DNA from: Owenia fusiformis
Taxonomy: Eukaryota > Annelida > Polychaeta > Sabellida > Oweniidae
Reading direction: 5' to 3'
Assembly: GCA_903813345.2 (NCBI GenBank)
Contig: CAIIXF020000002.1
Coordinates: 33,436,109 to 33,500,108 of the forward strand
DNA: 64,000 nt
Below are positions 8,205 through 21,800 of the stretch, one piece after another; positions within the stretch are counted from its first letter, which is position 1; every line of letters begins with the position of its first letter. The notes under the pieces are model-generated. The model ran no database searches, was not told the origin of the DNA, and saw only the letters and a program-made list of their open reading frames with translations. Both the position numbers and the translations under genes were made by a program.

Positions 8205-10961
8205 ATGTCGGTGTTCAATCTTTTCTTCTATGGTGACAAGAGCGGTCCAGTTGTTCAATCGACGAAAAAACAATTCATCAACGTAATGAATGACCAAGTA
8301 AACAATGGGATGAATGCAAATGTGACAAATGGAATAAATGGACGATTGAACAATGGCATAAATGACCAAGTAAACAATGGAATGAATGCAAATGTGAACA
8401 ATGGAATAAATCCTGTGCAAAGACCAAAAGTATTGCCATATTCTTCAAAGACTGGAGTTGCACATATGAATCATGTGCCGATACTCCCTTCATTGAGACA
8501 AACTGCACCAGAACGTTCTGTGCTCGGATATAATAGATGTGGATATCCTGCACACAGATACCCTTCACATAGATACCATACACCAGGAGTACTAGCATTA
8601 AAACACCCCGTGTCAGGACAATCTGTTTCTAAATTTTCTGCACCGAAAGAATCTGTATCTGAACAACGTATGCCAAATAATCGTATGCCAAATCATCATA
8701 TGCCAACTCATCAGGAACTGAAGCATCACTCAACAAATGTCTTACCAGTATATTCCTCGTTTCGACATCCTCCAACAAAAACAGGAAAACATGCTGTAAC
8801 AAGCGAAAGACCAATATCAAGAAGGCCTCGCAATTTTAACGATGGATTATACATAAACACTGTAACCCCTGTAAGTCCACATATTTTACACCATACTGCT
8901 GGGACCAACATCCCATCTTCGGAAAAGATGTGCTGGCCTTTAAGTCCTATACATACTGTCGAATATGATTCAATTTCCCCATTCAGTCCTCGCCAGTTTT
9001 CATCAAGAGGACCAATTGCTAGAGAAGATCCACATCTAACTGCAGATAATAAAGTTGACAGTTCACCAGTTCGAAATGATCAAGTGCTAAACTCTCTATT
9101 TGCTATAGACAATATTCTTGATAGTAGAACCCCATTCAAAGTTGAACGATTTAAGTTTGACGAGGCTGATATTCGACATTACCAGCAAGCTAGGGGGTTG
9201 ACAATTGTAGATCAGGGAATGCAAAATCAAGAGTCCACAGATGTAGATTCAAGACAGACAGCTTGTCATCCTGGACTTTTACACGGTGAGAAACACTCCG
9301 ATTCACAAAAAGTAAAGACTCAATACGATGCTAAAGTTGCTACATCACCCACTATGCCTAAATCACAAAAAATGTTACAAAAGTCACCTACGTGTAAACA
9401 AACGACTAAAAGTTCTGCATCACGTGAAAACATACCTGGACTTCCCACATCATCAGGGTTTATGGACATACCATCTGATGAAGATCTCTCTGCATCCTTT
9501 GCTAAAACAATGTCCTTATCATCAGAGGAGTTGTTTCCTGCTTTGGGCGAGCTCACATTCTCGGATATATCTATTTCTGTTGATGTGTCCCATGATACTT
9601 CGGATGTGTTAGAATCAACAGACTCTTCTGCTATGGAAACTGTACAAACATCACCGACTGTGCTTCAATCTCCAACTGTGCCAAAATCACCAATGTCACC
9701 TATTGTTCTTCAATCTCCAATTGTGCAAAAATCACCAACTGTGCTTGAACATGTTGAATCCCAAACTGTACACAAATCACCAACTTTGCTTAATTCTTCA
9801 TCTATACAAAAATCACCAATTTTGCTTAAATTTCCAACTTTTCAAAAATCACCAATTGTACAAAAACTAGCCGTACAGCGTACAAACTATCGGCGGACTT
9901 GTAAAAAACTGCCGCAGCGCACAAGACGCAAACGTGCATGTGATAAACTGTCACAACTCTCAGTGAGTAAACCTAAGCGCTTTAAACTTCATTTTAGGGG
10001 TGATGTAATAGTTGATGCTGATCTTCCAATTGATGGTTGGGATCTTAAGACCAATAGTTGCACTCAGGATGGTGATACTATAAATATTACAAATGTTGAT
10101 GAAAATTCAGTTATTGGCAATGATGTGAACTCTCAACCAGTGTCGGACAACACAGCTGCTGTGTCGGACATTCCAGTTATGTTGGACATTCCTGCTGTAT
10201 CAGACATTCCAGCTGTGGCGGACATTGCAGGTCTATCGGACGTTTCAGCTGTGGCAGACATTCCAGCCGTGACAGATAATTCAGCTGTGACAGACATTCC
10301 AGATGTGTTGGACTTTCCAGATTTGGCAGACATTCCTGCTGTGGCGGACGTTCCAACTGTGTCGGACATCCAAGATGTGACAGACGTTCAAGATATGTTG
10401 GACATTCCAGCTGTGGCGGACATTCCAGATGTGTTGGACATTCCAACTGTGGCGGGCATTCCAGCTGTGGCGGACATTCCAGCTGTGGCGGACATTCCAG
10501 CTGTTGCGGACATTGCAGGTCTGCCGGACATTTCAGCTGTGGCGGACATTGCAGGTCTGCCGGACATTTCAGCTGTGTCAATAAATTATGATAGCAATAC
10601 GAAATCTTCCATTAACCGTAAAACACGTTTAAGTAGATATAGAGCGAGGGACCTTGTATTTCAACACAGTAGGCAAACTCCACAAACAGAAACACACCCA
10701 TTGGGATCAGCAAAACGTGTGAGACACATCATGAATGACTGGTACCAGGATAACAGATATCATCCTTTTATTTCTGAATCTAAATGCACAGAGTTGGCCA
10801 CCAAGGCAGGAGTAACAAAGCAAAAGATTAGAAAGTGGTTGGCAGATAAGCGTTATAGAGAAAAGAAATTTCTTTCCAATTTTGAAAAGATTGACCAAAT
10901 TGAGATTAGTGCAGAGATTGATGAACTGAATTATACCTCATATGGATCATGCATGGAATAG
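8205..10961 (+). CDS. divergent homeodomain protein, single long reading frame
   Basis: 918 codons without an intron. I start at the ATG at 8205 (context AAAGATGT, A at -3). A plausible 3' splice site (polypyrimidine then TTTCAG) at about 8132 suggests a spliced 5' leader. Residues ~28-70 are Asn/Gly-rich repeats (NNGMNAN). Residues ~480-555 are Ser-Pro repeats (QSPTV, QKSPI). Residues ~563-595 are very basic (TRRKRA, KPKRFK) and could be a nuclear localisation signal. Residues ~648-795 repeat a hexapeptide around AVADIP. The C-terminus (about 830-885) has a homeodomain-like helix-turn-helix: NDWYQDNRYHPF, then LATKAGV, then KIRKWLADKR. It resembles the KN/TALE class (YHP before helix 2). The usual Phe49 and Asn51 of the recognition helix (WFxN) are Leu and Asp here. 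Likely a nuclear DNA-binding protein; the orthologue is not recognised. Confidence 0.75.
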   Translation: MSVFNLFFYGDKSGPVVQSTKKQFINVMNDQVNNGMNANVTNGINGRLNNGINDQVNNGMNANVNNGINPVQRPKVLPYSSKTGVAHMNHVPILPSLRQTAPERSVLGYNRCGYPAHRYPSHRYHTPGVLALKHPVSGQSVSKFSAPKESVSEQRMPNNRMPNHHMPTHQELKHHSTNVLPVYSSFRHPPTKTGKHAVTSERPISRRPRNFNDGLYINTVTPVSPHILHHTAGTNIPSSEKMCWPLSPIHTVEYDSISPFSPRQFSSRGPIAREDPHLTADNKVDSSPVRNDQVLNSLFAIDNILDSRTPFKVERFKFDEADIRHYQQARGLTIVDQGMQNQESTDVDSRQTACHPGLLHGEKHSDSQKVKTQYDAKVATSPTMPKSQKMLQKSPTCKQTTKSSASRENIPGLPTSSGFMDIPSDEDLSASFAKTMSLSSEELFPALGELTFSDISISVDVSHDTSDVLESTDSSAMETVQTSPTVLQSPTVPKSPMSPIVLQSPIVQKSPTVLEHVESQTVHKSPTLLNSSSIQKSPILLKFPTFQKSPIVQKLAVQRTNYRRTCKKLPQRTRRKRACDKLSQLSVSKPKRFKLHFRGDVIVDADLPIDGWDLKTNSCTQDGDTINITNVDENSVIGNDVNSQPVSDNTAAVSDIPVMLDIPAVSDIPAVADIAGLSDVSAVADIPAVTDNSAVTDIPDVLDFPDLADIPAVADVPTVSDIQDVTDVQDMLDIPAVADIPDVLDIPTVAGIPAVADIPAVADIPAVADIAGLPDISAVADIAGLPDISAVSINYDSNTKSSINRKTRLSRYRARDLVFQHSRQTPQTETHPLGSAKRVRHIMNDWYQDNRYHPFISESKCTELATKAGVTKQKIRKWLADKRYREKKFLSNFEKIDQIEISAEIDELNYTSYGSCME
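10150..10590 (+). repeat. 18-bp coding repeat (AVADIP hexapeptide)
   Basis: In-frame 18-bp repeats of the type GCTGTGGCGGACATTCCA encode AVADIP, AGLSDV and similar hexapeptides within the homeobox reading frame. Length is kept in multiples of three. The opposite strand is open in two frames only because of the repeat. Confidence 0.85.
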
Positions 10962-12141
10962 TATGTAACGGTGATCTATCTAACTATAAATGGACACAAA
11001 ATGAGAACATTTTTTATACCTTTCATAATTTTGAATTTTATGATATTTTGAATGATGCTAAGTTTTACTTCCTTGTAATTTAATGCCATTTTTTATCTAA
11101 ACATGGATATTGAATGATAACATTCGTTACCCATTTTATCTTCCATTGTACAATTCATGGTATTAACAATGTTGCACCTAACTTTACCTTATTTGGATTA
11201 TAGTGCTTTATCATCTTAGACTATATATGGATATTATATATACAGTAAATGAGACGAATCTTATCTTTACAAGAACAATTTTACCTATTACTAAACACCC
11301 GTGTAAAGTTCAATGGTAATTTTATTTAGATCAGATATTAATGAATAGCTCAATTTCGTCATATGATTTTAGTCGATTAATGATTTTATTATATTTTAGA
11401 GACTTGTCGAACTTAGGAACCAAGTGTCACATTAAAGAACATGTATAAATATACAAAATGTTTTTAAATTACGTGTTCATGATGTATGTGGGTTAGGGTT
11501 CAATGAAAAATCGTTGGCTGCGAGCTAAATATCGTTACCCTTGATTTGACTCAAGTACATGTTATATTTATTTTCTAAATATTAAACGATTCTTATCCAC
11601 AATTGCGAAAATACTGTGTCATCTATGTCATGTATGTATTACAAAATGTTACCAACGTCCTTAATTCAATTCCCCGAGTTTCAAAGAATACGAAATACTC
11701 TACAGGTCAAGACAACTACATATACAACCCCCCAAAGACAACTACGCACATATAACCTTTATGTATGTAATAGTTATGCAAATTAGATGCCCAGTGAAGT
11801 AAAATGTTATCTGTCCAAAACAAGAAAAGATATTTCACTTTTTGTGATTTGTAACATGGGGTATTTGGGGAATCAATCCGAACTAGTCACATTTTCAAAA
11901 AAATTAAATTTTCAAAGTTGATAAACAATTTTTGAAACCACTGAGATGTACTTTTACCATCACTACTTTGACTGAATTTGGAATATTTAATGACATAAAT
12001 CAAGATTATTTCTACTCGCATCTAGTCTATATAATTGTAGACCTCTCTTCAACGGTGAACTGTACTAAATGTGACTCTGGGATATTTAAAAACTAAATGT
12101 GACAAATAAAGCCTTGCAAGTGACAATTTTGGACACTGATC
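10962..12141. other. 3' flank of the homeobox gene
   Basis: AT-rich, with no coding exon seen. An AATAAA at 12105-12110 is the best poly(A) signal I found for the upstream gene, which would give a ~1.1-kb 3' UTR. Part of the stretch (11757-12005) is a dispersed repeat. Confidence 0.4.
11757..12005 (+). repeat. dispersed repeat shared with PIBF1 intron 13
   Basis: About 250 bp matching 37061-37345 in direct orientation with scattered differences. Shared blocks include ATGTTATCTGTCCAA and GATATTTCACTTTTTGTG. No ends or ORF recognised. Confidence 0.7.
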
Positions 12142-12339
12142 CAGGCCCGTAGCCAGGATTTGCCAAGGGGGGGGGGGGTTCAGTTTTCAAAAATTTCCAG
12201 GGGGGTTTACATTTGACAATTTTAGCCCAAATATCACTTGAAAAGTGCTCAAAATGGTGAAAAACTGCATGATTCTGAAAGAATTTTTGGCCAGGGGGGG
12301 TTCGCCCGAACCCTGCGAACCCCCCTGGCTACAGGCCTG
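12142..12339. mobile_element. MITE of the CAGGCCCGTAGCCAGG family, copy 1
   Basis: The terminal inverted repeats are CAGGCCCGTAGCCAGG and its complement (one mismatch). They are flanked by a 6-bp duplication CTGATC at 12136-12141 and 12340-12345. Internal sequence has G-runs and the conserved GTGAAAAACTGCATGATT block seen in all copies. Non-coding. Confidence 0.85.
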
Positions 12340-12841
12340 CTGATCTGACTGACAAGGGTTTTGAAAGTGACAAAAACAGACAATTCATTCTGAATGTATG
12401 GATTCAAGTAAAGGATACTCATTCGAATTCAAACCATTTATCGAACAACGAAACATGACAGACCATTTGTTGCATTAATTGCTTTGACTAAACTGTAAAG
12501 GAATGAATCTGACAAAACCCCGAGGACAAAATATGAAGTAAATTTTGACAATTGACAGTTTGGAAATTTTAAAAGTGACTAAAGTAACATTATTTGCTCC
12601 GCTTGAGGCCACCATAACCAAAGCACCAACAGAAGGATAAAGGAGGTTGTTAAGAAAAACCAAATGCCAATGCATTTCAATGCCCCGGGAAAAGTTATTT
12701 TTAATATTTTCGCTCAGTGTAAAGGATCCGGAAGTTAGACAAAAAAGCCCGGATGTTTCTGTTTGGCTCTATTTTTAAAACTTGCAAAATCTATGTTACG
12801 TTTATTCGATTATTGACACGATTCTAGAGTTTCCAAAGGCC

Positions 12842-15800
12842 ATGGCAAGGAGAGACCTCTCAAGAACATTCAGTGAATTCGAATCTGATGAGTTAACGTT
12901 GGATACAACTGATCCAACTGACATATCAGTGACTTTAGACAGCGATTTTGAAAATGGAAAGAAGGAAAATAAAAAACCAAAACAAACAAAAGTTACAAAG
13001 CAGCTAATTGAATATAAACAAATGAAACATGATATTCAACTATTGAAAATAGAACTGTCACAGAAGGAGTTGTTAATGGACAATCTCAAAGCAGATCACA
13101 TGCAAAAAGTGGAAGAGCTGGAGGAACAATTGAATGGGACACATCATCAAAAACAAATTTTACAAGCACGTCTTGAAACACAACTAAGACTACAAGAAGA
13201 AGAATCACGGAAACGTCAATCTGCAATAAAAAGACAATATGAAAATATTCTCGAAAAGCAAAAAGATATAGAATCCGCTAACAAAAAATTACAGGCTCGT
13301 GCATATGATGCACGCAGGACATTGCAGGATATAATCTTGATTGATGAGGAATATGAAGAATTAAAAAGTCAAAATGAAGAGAATCTTTCACTTAGAGATT
13401 TTGTAGCTGTGAGTCATCATTTTGGCTTTATTATAAATGTGTGATTATACCAGTTACTAGTCTCACAGAATTCATTAAATAGATTTGTCAGGGCTGCCAG
13501 TGGCTCTGATGGACTGTCAATAATGTTTTATCTTCTTAGATATAAAAATGAAGCCTTCTGTATGAGTATGGTTAGCCTTAGCTAATCCTCAACCAATGGC
13601 AGATCATTGACAAGATGAATTAGAACTGCATTACTTATTTTGCTAAAATCATCTTCATGAAATAAAACCTGTTTTTGATTTGTGTATTTACAGGTGAGAG
13701 TGTATGAATCTTTAAGGCCCCTGAAAATTGAAGTAGAGCGTCATAAATCACACATTAAACAATTACAAAATGAATTACAAACTTCTCAATTAGCGATTGA
13801 GGAATGCGACGAGGTAAGTAAAATGTTTGTCATCTTATTAATCTGGCATAATTTTTTCTCATACAATTTTTATAATTATAATTTACAGACAAATGGAAAA
13901 TCAATATATTATTGGTACTCATTAATCAATATCAAAAACATTTTCTAAAAATACAGAACAAAAGTTGACTGAAGAGCTGATCCATAACCCCTTGAAGTAA
14001 ATTTGATTTCACTAAAAGGCAGCTTCATCTAAAAAAAACCACACACATCTTAACTCTTAAAATAAGATCTTATCAGTTTCAAAACTACATTTATTTATCT
14101 TAAAAAGAGATAAGTTATCAACCTTTGTGCCCCAGAGTATCAAATACAATGTTTTTCATTCTAATTAATATTGCAGAAGTACCAAGAAGAACACAGGGCG
14201 CATGAAAACTTGAAGGTCTCCCACCAAAGATTGACACTACAGCTGGCTGACACACAAACACAAATTAAACAGGGAGATTATAAACTAGAAAACTATGATA
14301 GAGTCAAATTGTGAGTTATAAATCATTGGATTTCAAAGTACAGTTCAAGTCGCAAGGTTTCTAGAGTTCGCCTTTTCCGTTATGCAATGAAGCCGCAGTA
14401 TAATTATTGGTATTGAAATTAACACTTCTTCTTATGAGTTTTCTAATAAGATCTCCTAAGTAAAATGTGTTTGTATTCTTTCATTGATTGATATGTATTG
14501 TCTTGAAAGCTCGGGTTTGTCTTCATTTACTAAACTTTGTTGGACAGACTATCTGGTTTATTGTACACTCTTCCTTCAACTTCCTGATATTTTCATTATA
14601 CTGTAGATACACTTAATTCGATGATACTTAATTTGTCAATCCATCAAATTAAAACAGTAACCATCTACAGTATCACATAATTTGTTCTTCATTGGATAAT
14701 ATTGAGTGGAAATACCACCACTCGGATATGAGCTTACCATTCACTTTAGATTACAATCATTTTCTTTAATTAAAAATCATCATTACTGTATTTATCCACT
14801 GTTTTAATCCCTAGGAGATTTTACAAATGTTGATCAATGTTTTCCACCACTCATTCGGACAATTTAGCAAAGATAGTTTCTTGGCAATATAATTCATTTA
14901 ATATTTTACCTGTAAAATATCTGTATTACATAGTAATTTATTGCTCTATTGTTGTAGTCTTTGATGTCATAATTAAAAGAATTTTTGTCAGTTACTTGAA
15001 AAAGATTTACCTTATAAATTAAAATATTGCAAAACATTTTCTTACAAAGATGAATGATGGATATTTTTGTAGGGAACGTGATGAATTGGAGCATGACCTT
15101 ATGGAGTTGAAGAAACGTTATGTTTACATTGAGGCTTCTCTGCAGACTACATCTGCAGACAGGGCTGATCTCTCAAGTCAGGTATAAATGAATGTGTAAC
15201 ACAAGTAAATACATGGTGACCAGAAATTTTCAAGCATTACTCAGATTCACACAAGAAAATTCAGAATGATTGCGACATAATTAAGATATTGCTTTTGAAT
15301 TATCAAAGGGTTGCACTTTTTCTCACAATTTTTGAAAATGCTGGTGGGCATGTATTCGCCTCTGGGTCGGATGGGTGTCAAATAAATCTTGTTATTAAAA
15401 TTCTTGGAAAACTGTTTTACTATTCAAGACCAGACTGGTGTCAATATCTGATAAGATTTTTAACTTGTTGGGTTTTTAACTTGGTGGCCATTTTTTGGAT
15501 GAAAAGTGAAATATTTATCACTGTTTTGTTGGTTATCTTGTTGAAGTACTAATTAATCTACTAATGATTTGCAAGCAAGTACAAGCAAGCAAGTGATATT
15601 ATAAAGCTTTCACTTACTAATTGCATACATACTAATTTTTGTAATATTGGTTGCCATCCTAACTCAGGACAATCACTGTCTATACAATTAATATTGATAT
15701 TGTATATACAATCGATATTGTAAGCTTGATATTGTATTACAAACACATTGCACAATTTTTAATTCCAGACAACTTCGGCAAAACAGTCCATAGCCCTGTT

Positions 15801-18800
15801 GACCCAGGACAAAGACTATCTGTCCAAGCAAGTGTCAGACCTTACAAGGAAGTCTCTCTATGCAGAAGAGAAGTTGGATGATATAAATACTCAACTGGAG
15901 ACAGTTAAGAAAGCCAGAGAGGAGCTTTATGAAAAGTACATGCATGCAAGGTAAGACAACTTAATTCAATACCTCACTTTAACTTTTGACCTCATTCTAA
16001 TAGCTCAAAGCTGCAACATGTTTCAAGCTTAGTTAAGGTCTGTTGATTATGTAAGTTACATGTTATTCTTAATTAAAATATTGAGCTTTAATTGCACTTT
16101 CATAAAGTGCTATATTGTCGTCAACTTGTACTTGTGGGTATGCCTATGGGTATGCATCTGGGTGGGCAGGCACCAGGCAGGCGCCCCATAAATGTTGTCA
16201 TCAAAGTTCCAGATAAGAATTACAGGCATTGTACTTTGAATTCTGCCTAATTCTCAATTGACCAGTATATAAACAAGCATGAGATTAAATTATGTGTGTA
16301 TGGGGCCAATTTATTTTAGTTTTCCGAAGATGTATAACCCCTCTAATTGATTCTGTACCTTTTCCCTACAGAGACCAATATAAGAGTGAGTATGAGATGA
16401 AACTTCGAGAACAACTTGATGAGATCAGAGTAAGAACCAACACAGAAATAGACAGATTAAAGACAAGCACAAGGGAAATGTATGAGAGAGAGAACAGGTA
16501 AGATGACAGATATGTTAAGTCTGGATGAAAAATAACAATCAACCTTAAATAAATGAGGCAACTTTAAATCGGTGAGGTAACTTTAAATAGGGTGAAGCAA
16601 ATTTAGACAATATGATATATATCTCTACCTTAGGACTTCACTTGCATGTAGTTAGAGCAAAAAATATTAAGTATTACATATTAACATTACATATTAAGTT
16701 TACAATACAAAGTCTTTGTAGAGTGAGACACCCTGTATGTTATATTTGCAGAAGTCTAAGAGAAGCAAGGGATTCAGCACAGTCTGAGAGAGACAGGGCA
16801 GTCTTAGAGGAAAAGAACACCAGTGCCAAACTAGAACAACTAATGAATGAGTAAGACCCAATTTCAATCTACCTTTCCAATAAACTAAATTGCCTTCTTT
16901 TACTGTACAAAAGAAGGTAAGAATATTGGCCAGAATCATCAGTTCATAGGTTGTAGGCAGTAATGTTAACTAACTAAGAAATTGTCCACAATAAGCAATT
17001 AGTAAATCCTATTTTTGATCAGAAAAATTGCTAAACTTTGACATAACGAATCAATTGCTTCTTTTGGGAAAGATTTATATAAGTAATTTTATCACCACTG
17101 GAAAATTAAGAGTATGTTCACATGAATATGTTTAATGGCCTTGTAAATGCAATTAGATAAGTCATTTGAACTACAAATATTTGAGTCTTATAGAAATATA
17201 TAATGATTGAAATGTGAACATCTTTATTTTAGATATAGACAACAACAGATCAATGGTGATAATGCACTATGTGAGACCCAGAATGATCTAAAGATGAAAG
17301 CATTTGAGATAGAACGTACGCAGATGGTTTATGAGGAAACACTCAACAACTTCAAAAACTCACAACTAGATATAGAGAAATTGCAGAAAAAACTGGAGGT
17401 AAGATAATATAGAGGTTATTTAATGAGAGGTTTTTGATACAGGGTATATCTGAGGGAAATACAATATATCTACCCGAGGGACCGTAGGGACCGAGGACCG
17501 CATGTTATTTACCTATAACACTACAAAGTACCTAATTATAGGATATATAGAGGTTATTTAATGGGAGGGATGGAATATGGATTTTATTCCGAGGGAAAAT
17601 ATGATATTGGCCAAGAAAAATATGATATTGACCGAGGGCGATAGCCCGAGTGTCAATATGATATTTTCAATATCATATTTTCTCAAGGAATAAATCCATA
17701 TTCCATCACGACCATCAATAACCTATTTATTTCATAATATTAGACATATTTGTCACAGTAATAGACCTTTGTCACAGTAATAGACGTAAACTAGATGATA
17801 ATAATTTCAATAATTTCAATTTTCCAAACGATTTTTTTACTTCCTGTAGAGATGTGCTAGACGAAAAGCGTAAAACTCAAGAGAAATTACCGGGAATATT
17901 TCTGATACGGGATCTGATACAGGATTTTTGCTGATACGGGATCCAATACGGGATCTGATACGGGATTTTGGCTGATACGGGATCTGATACGGGATTTTTC
18001 AAATAACACTTTTATTCCCTGTTATTTTCCCAGGGAAAACATGTTATTATGGAATAAATACACTTTCAGGGGCTTGGACAATTGTTATTTACTTTTGAAT
18101 TTACTTTTTTTTGTTTGAAATGGATGTTTTTTTTAATCCCAAATACTAAGCATCTTGTATAGCTGTTGGTGAGGTATTTTCTTGAAAAGCATTTTAGAAG
18201 TAACATAATTTGTAGTATTTTCAACCAATTTTGAAAATGATAACTCGGGTCTCAAAATGGGATCAATTTTAGTGTAGATTTCACTGGTTTGGTACAAAAG
18301 TAAAGGTGTCAAAATAGTTTCAAAAATGAAAAAAATTGATGTGAGTATTAGCTAGCAGCCAGTAATGGTTTGTATTGGTTTGTCAACAAATTACTTTTTT
18401 TTATGTATCAGTGTGTGATGTGACTATGATTTTGGTTACTTTTGTACAAGTATGGTTTCTGACCCGTACCAATCAAAATACATAATTTGCAATACATTTT
18501 ATCATGTAATCTTCAAATGTCTTATTTCTGTCCTGGTAATTATGAGAGTACTAAAATGTTAAAATATTTTTTGATTTGAAAAGTAAACAGGGTGCCCTGA
18601 GTAACAGAAACTAGGAATTTGTAAAATCCATTGTTCTCTAATTTTGGCTTCAATATATTCATGGTTACAACAGTAATTGATTTGCGAATTTGTAACTTTA
18701 CTAAGTTTCTGTTAATGACCCCCAGATTTCTCTAAGAATGTATATTAGATTGATTTTCAAAAAATAGCGACTTTTTCAACAAAGATTGTGGTTTCCATGA

Positions 18801-21800
18801 CAACTATCAATGACTGACTAAAAAAAGTCAATTTATCTCAACAACTGTTAGCGTTCACCTTTATGAGATCAATGTATACTTGTATTATGTTGACGTAAAA
18901 TGTCAATACATTCACTCTGATCTCTTTGTTCTTTACTTGTTACTTGTTTTATAAGGCAAAACCAATGGCTTTCTCCTTTTGGGAATCATATAGGGAATCA
19001 ATGTACCCCGGTATTTATAGATAAAACTCCAATTTTCAGATAAAAATCATCCTTTCAAGACCAATGCAGGGCATCAAATATTCTTTTGTACACGGACATT
19101 TCATTGCTGTTTCTGCGAATAATATTGATTTTTATTTTTCCCAATATAACTTTGGAACAAACACCAGAAATTGTTTATGTTTCATATTCATTTTTATTAT
19201 TTCAATAGCAATTTTTGCAAAATATCATCCAGAATCAACTTGTTTGTTTGTCAACAATTTCCCTTATTTGTGGCAACAGTTTCAGGTATACAGTAAAACT
19301 AGTAAAGTGGTACACTTCTTAAAAGTTGAACATTTCTTTATGTAGAACATCTCTGTTGTGGAACAAGGTGTTCCCACGAGTTTTATATAAAGATGCACTT
19401 CTGTCACAACTTCGTAATGTGCTATTTTTAAATGCAAATGCCTATAGCAAACATAGTCTATATACACATATGCATCACAGGCCTTTTACATTGTTATAGA
19501 TAAATGTAAAATACTTTTAGTATACAATTGTTAGGTTTTTGCAGCTCAAGAAATGTGTTCTCTCAGATTACATACACTGAAGATTTGGCAAAACCTCCAC
19601 ATGCCTTTGTATTGTCTCCAGGACACGCATTGGTACATTCTGTACTAGAGCCATGTGTTCCATATTTAGAACCACACCAACATTGGCTGCCAGTTTGCAC
19701 TCCAGCATAAAGAAACCCTGCAAGGAAGGTTGATTATATTATGATATCATATATGACAATCTTTGTTTGTTTGGTCAATAATTGGGATATTGGAGTTTGT
19801 TTCTGGGTTTGTGTCTCTTTATGGTCAAAATGTCAATATCAGTCCTCTCCACAGGATTTTTTCACAAGTGGGTGCAAAATTCAAATGTTCACAATTCAGA
19901 CCGAATTCAGTTAAAATATGCCCATTTTTCTTATTTTCAAGTGGGTGCAAATGAATTTTCAGGTGGGTGCAAGCCTATTTTTAAAATCTCAGGTGGGAGC
20001 TGTGCCCACTTGCTTTAATGCTAGGGAGATCACTGAATATGGTAAAAACACAACATAAAATTGACAACAATGAACTGTTCGATATGTATGATTTATGATG
20101 TTTGAATTTTATTGCCAGTAGTTGCCTTTCCAATGTGCAGAAATATTCTGGGGCTAATAAATATCATATGCTTAAGAATACTATAAAGGCAACACATTTT
20201 TGTTCCACCCATTTTTTGTGCAAATAATTGAAACTAACAGCTTTCAAGCGATGCAGTAAGAGTCACACATTAAATTCAGAAATATCTTTGCTAGCTTTGA
20301 CGATTTGCTCGATTGTATAGTTCAACTACAAGGATAGGGTGACCTCAAAAATGCAACCCTCAAAGGCTAAATTTATCTGTGTAATATAAATCAAAAAGGT
20401 TCTCCCATTACTGAAAATATTATTAAAAAATAGGGGTGGACTTTTTCAGTCACCGTTGTAAAACGGGGCAAAACTGTCCCATCGAAAATCATTGTTACCT
20501 TCATTTAGGTTTTGGCATGCGTCAATACATCCTTTGGGGGTCATAGAATAAGGAACGCTTACTAGAACATCTAGATCTAAGGGAGATGTCTCTACATAGC
20601 ATCCAAGGTACAAGATAATTTCAACCGCTGGAACATATTCAAAATTCTAATGTTATAAATGACTTCGTAAAAAAGAATTAAAATTGATGAAATGAGAGAG
20701 CTTAGCCAATGAGTGCAGATATTGATATCAATGAGTGGATTAAAATGATATCATGAAAATTCATAGGATGTTCTAGTTATCCCATAGTTCACCTATAAAA
20801 CTAACCCAAACATTTTAAAACATCATTCATGTCTTCATTTATCAAGTGACATCATGAAATCATCAAGTAACAATACACATCACATTGGCGAAAGTTTTCA
20901 AATCTGTGGAAAAACTGTGATCGCTGGAATATTCTCCATATTCGACAGATATCTTTTTCCATGCATTTGCAAAAATTCATTAATTTATTTCCATGTTATC
21001 ATACAGATTTGACCTCAACTATGGGGAGAGTTTAGATACCCTTGCAATTTCAGTCAGTGATTAGATCAAATTATTTCACAGGCCCGTAGCCAGGGGGGTT
21101 CAATGGGTTTGAGCGAACCCCATCCCCTGGACAAAAAATCTTTCAAAATCATGCAGTTTTTCACCATTCTGAGCACTTTTTAAGTGATTTGGGCCATTTT
21201 TAGACCAAAATTGTCACAAGTGAACCCCCCTGGAATTTTTCAAAAAGTGAACCCCTCTTGGCAAATCCTGGCTACTGTCCTGTTTCACATATTATACTGT
21301 AAATTATTGTATCTCAGTCAAGGAAGAAAAAGTTTTGACAAGAGATATAGTGATAATGGCAACAAAATATTATACTATTAACATTGAAACAATGGGGTAA
21401 ATAATAATGTTGTCAATGGAATACAGTATGCTGTTAATATGAAATAAGAGATTACATTAGTGTAATGTTAAACTGCAATAGAGATCATGATAAAAAAAGA
21501 ACATCAGAGCACTGAAATATGATGGTTTCGTTTTTCTTACAATATCTCTATTTATTCTGCTTAATATTTTACTTGCAAAAAACATCCAAGCAGAATGTTT
21601 ATTTAAACTTCTCATTATATGCTCCCACGTGTTGTTTATCATTCAATTATTGGCTCGTGTTTTGTGTACTGTATTAACTATTTATGCCATAGAATGTTCG
21701 TCTTGCGCTTAATCATCAATATTATTGTCAGTCTATGATTACACAGATTTCTTTGTATTATGACTATTATTTTCAGGTTCACCACTTTTGATGTACTTTT

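Noticed and set aside
10133-10581. Minus-strand frames (up to 134 codons) opposite the homeobox gene
   Set aside because: They are shadows of the 18-bp coding repeat; composition is a repeat of QCPPQLE-type units with no start context or domain.
12782-12841. Upstream in-frame extension of PIBF1
   Set aside because: There is no ATG before 12842 in this frame, and the ATG at 12842 has a strong context and matches the family's N-terminal length.
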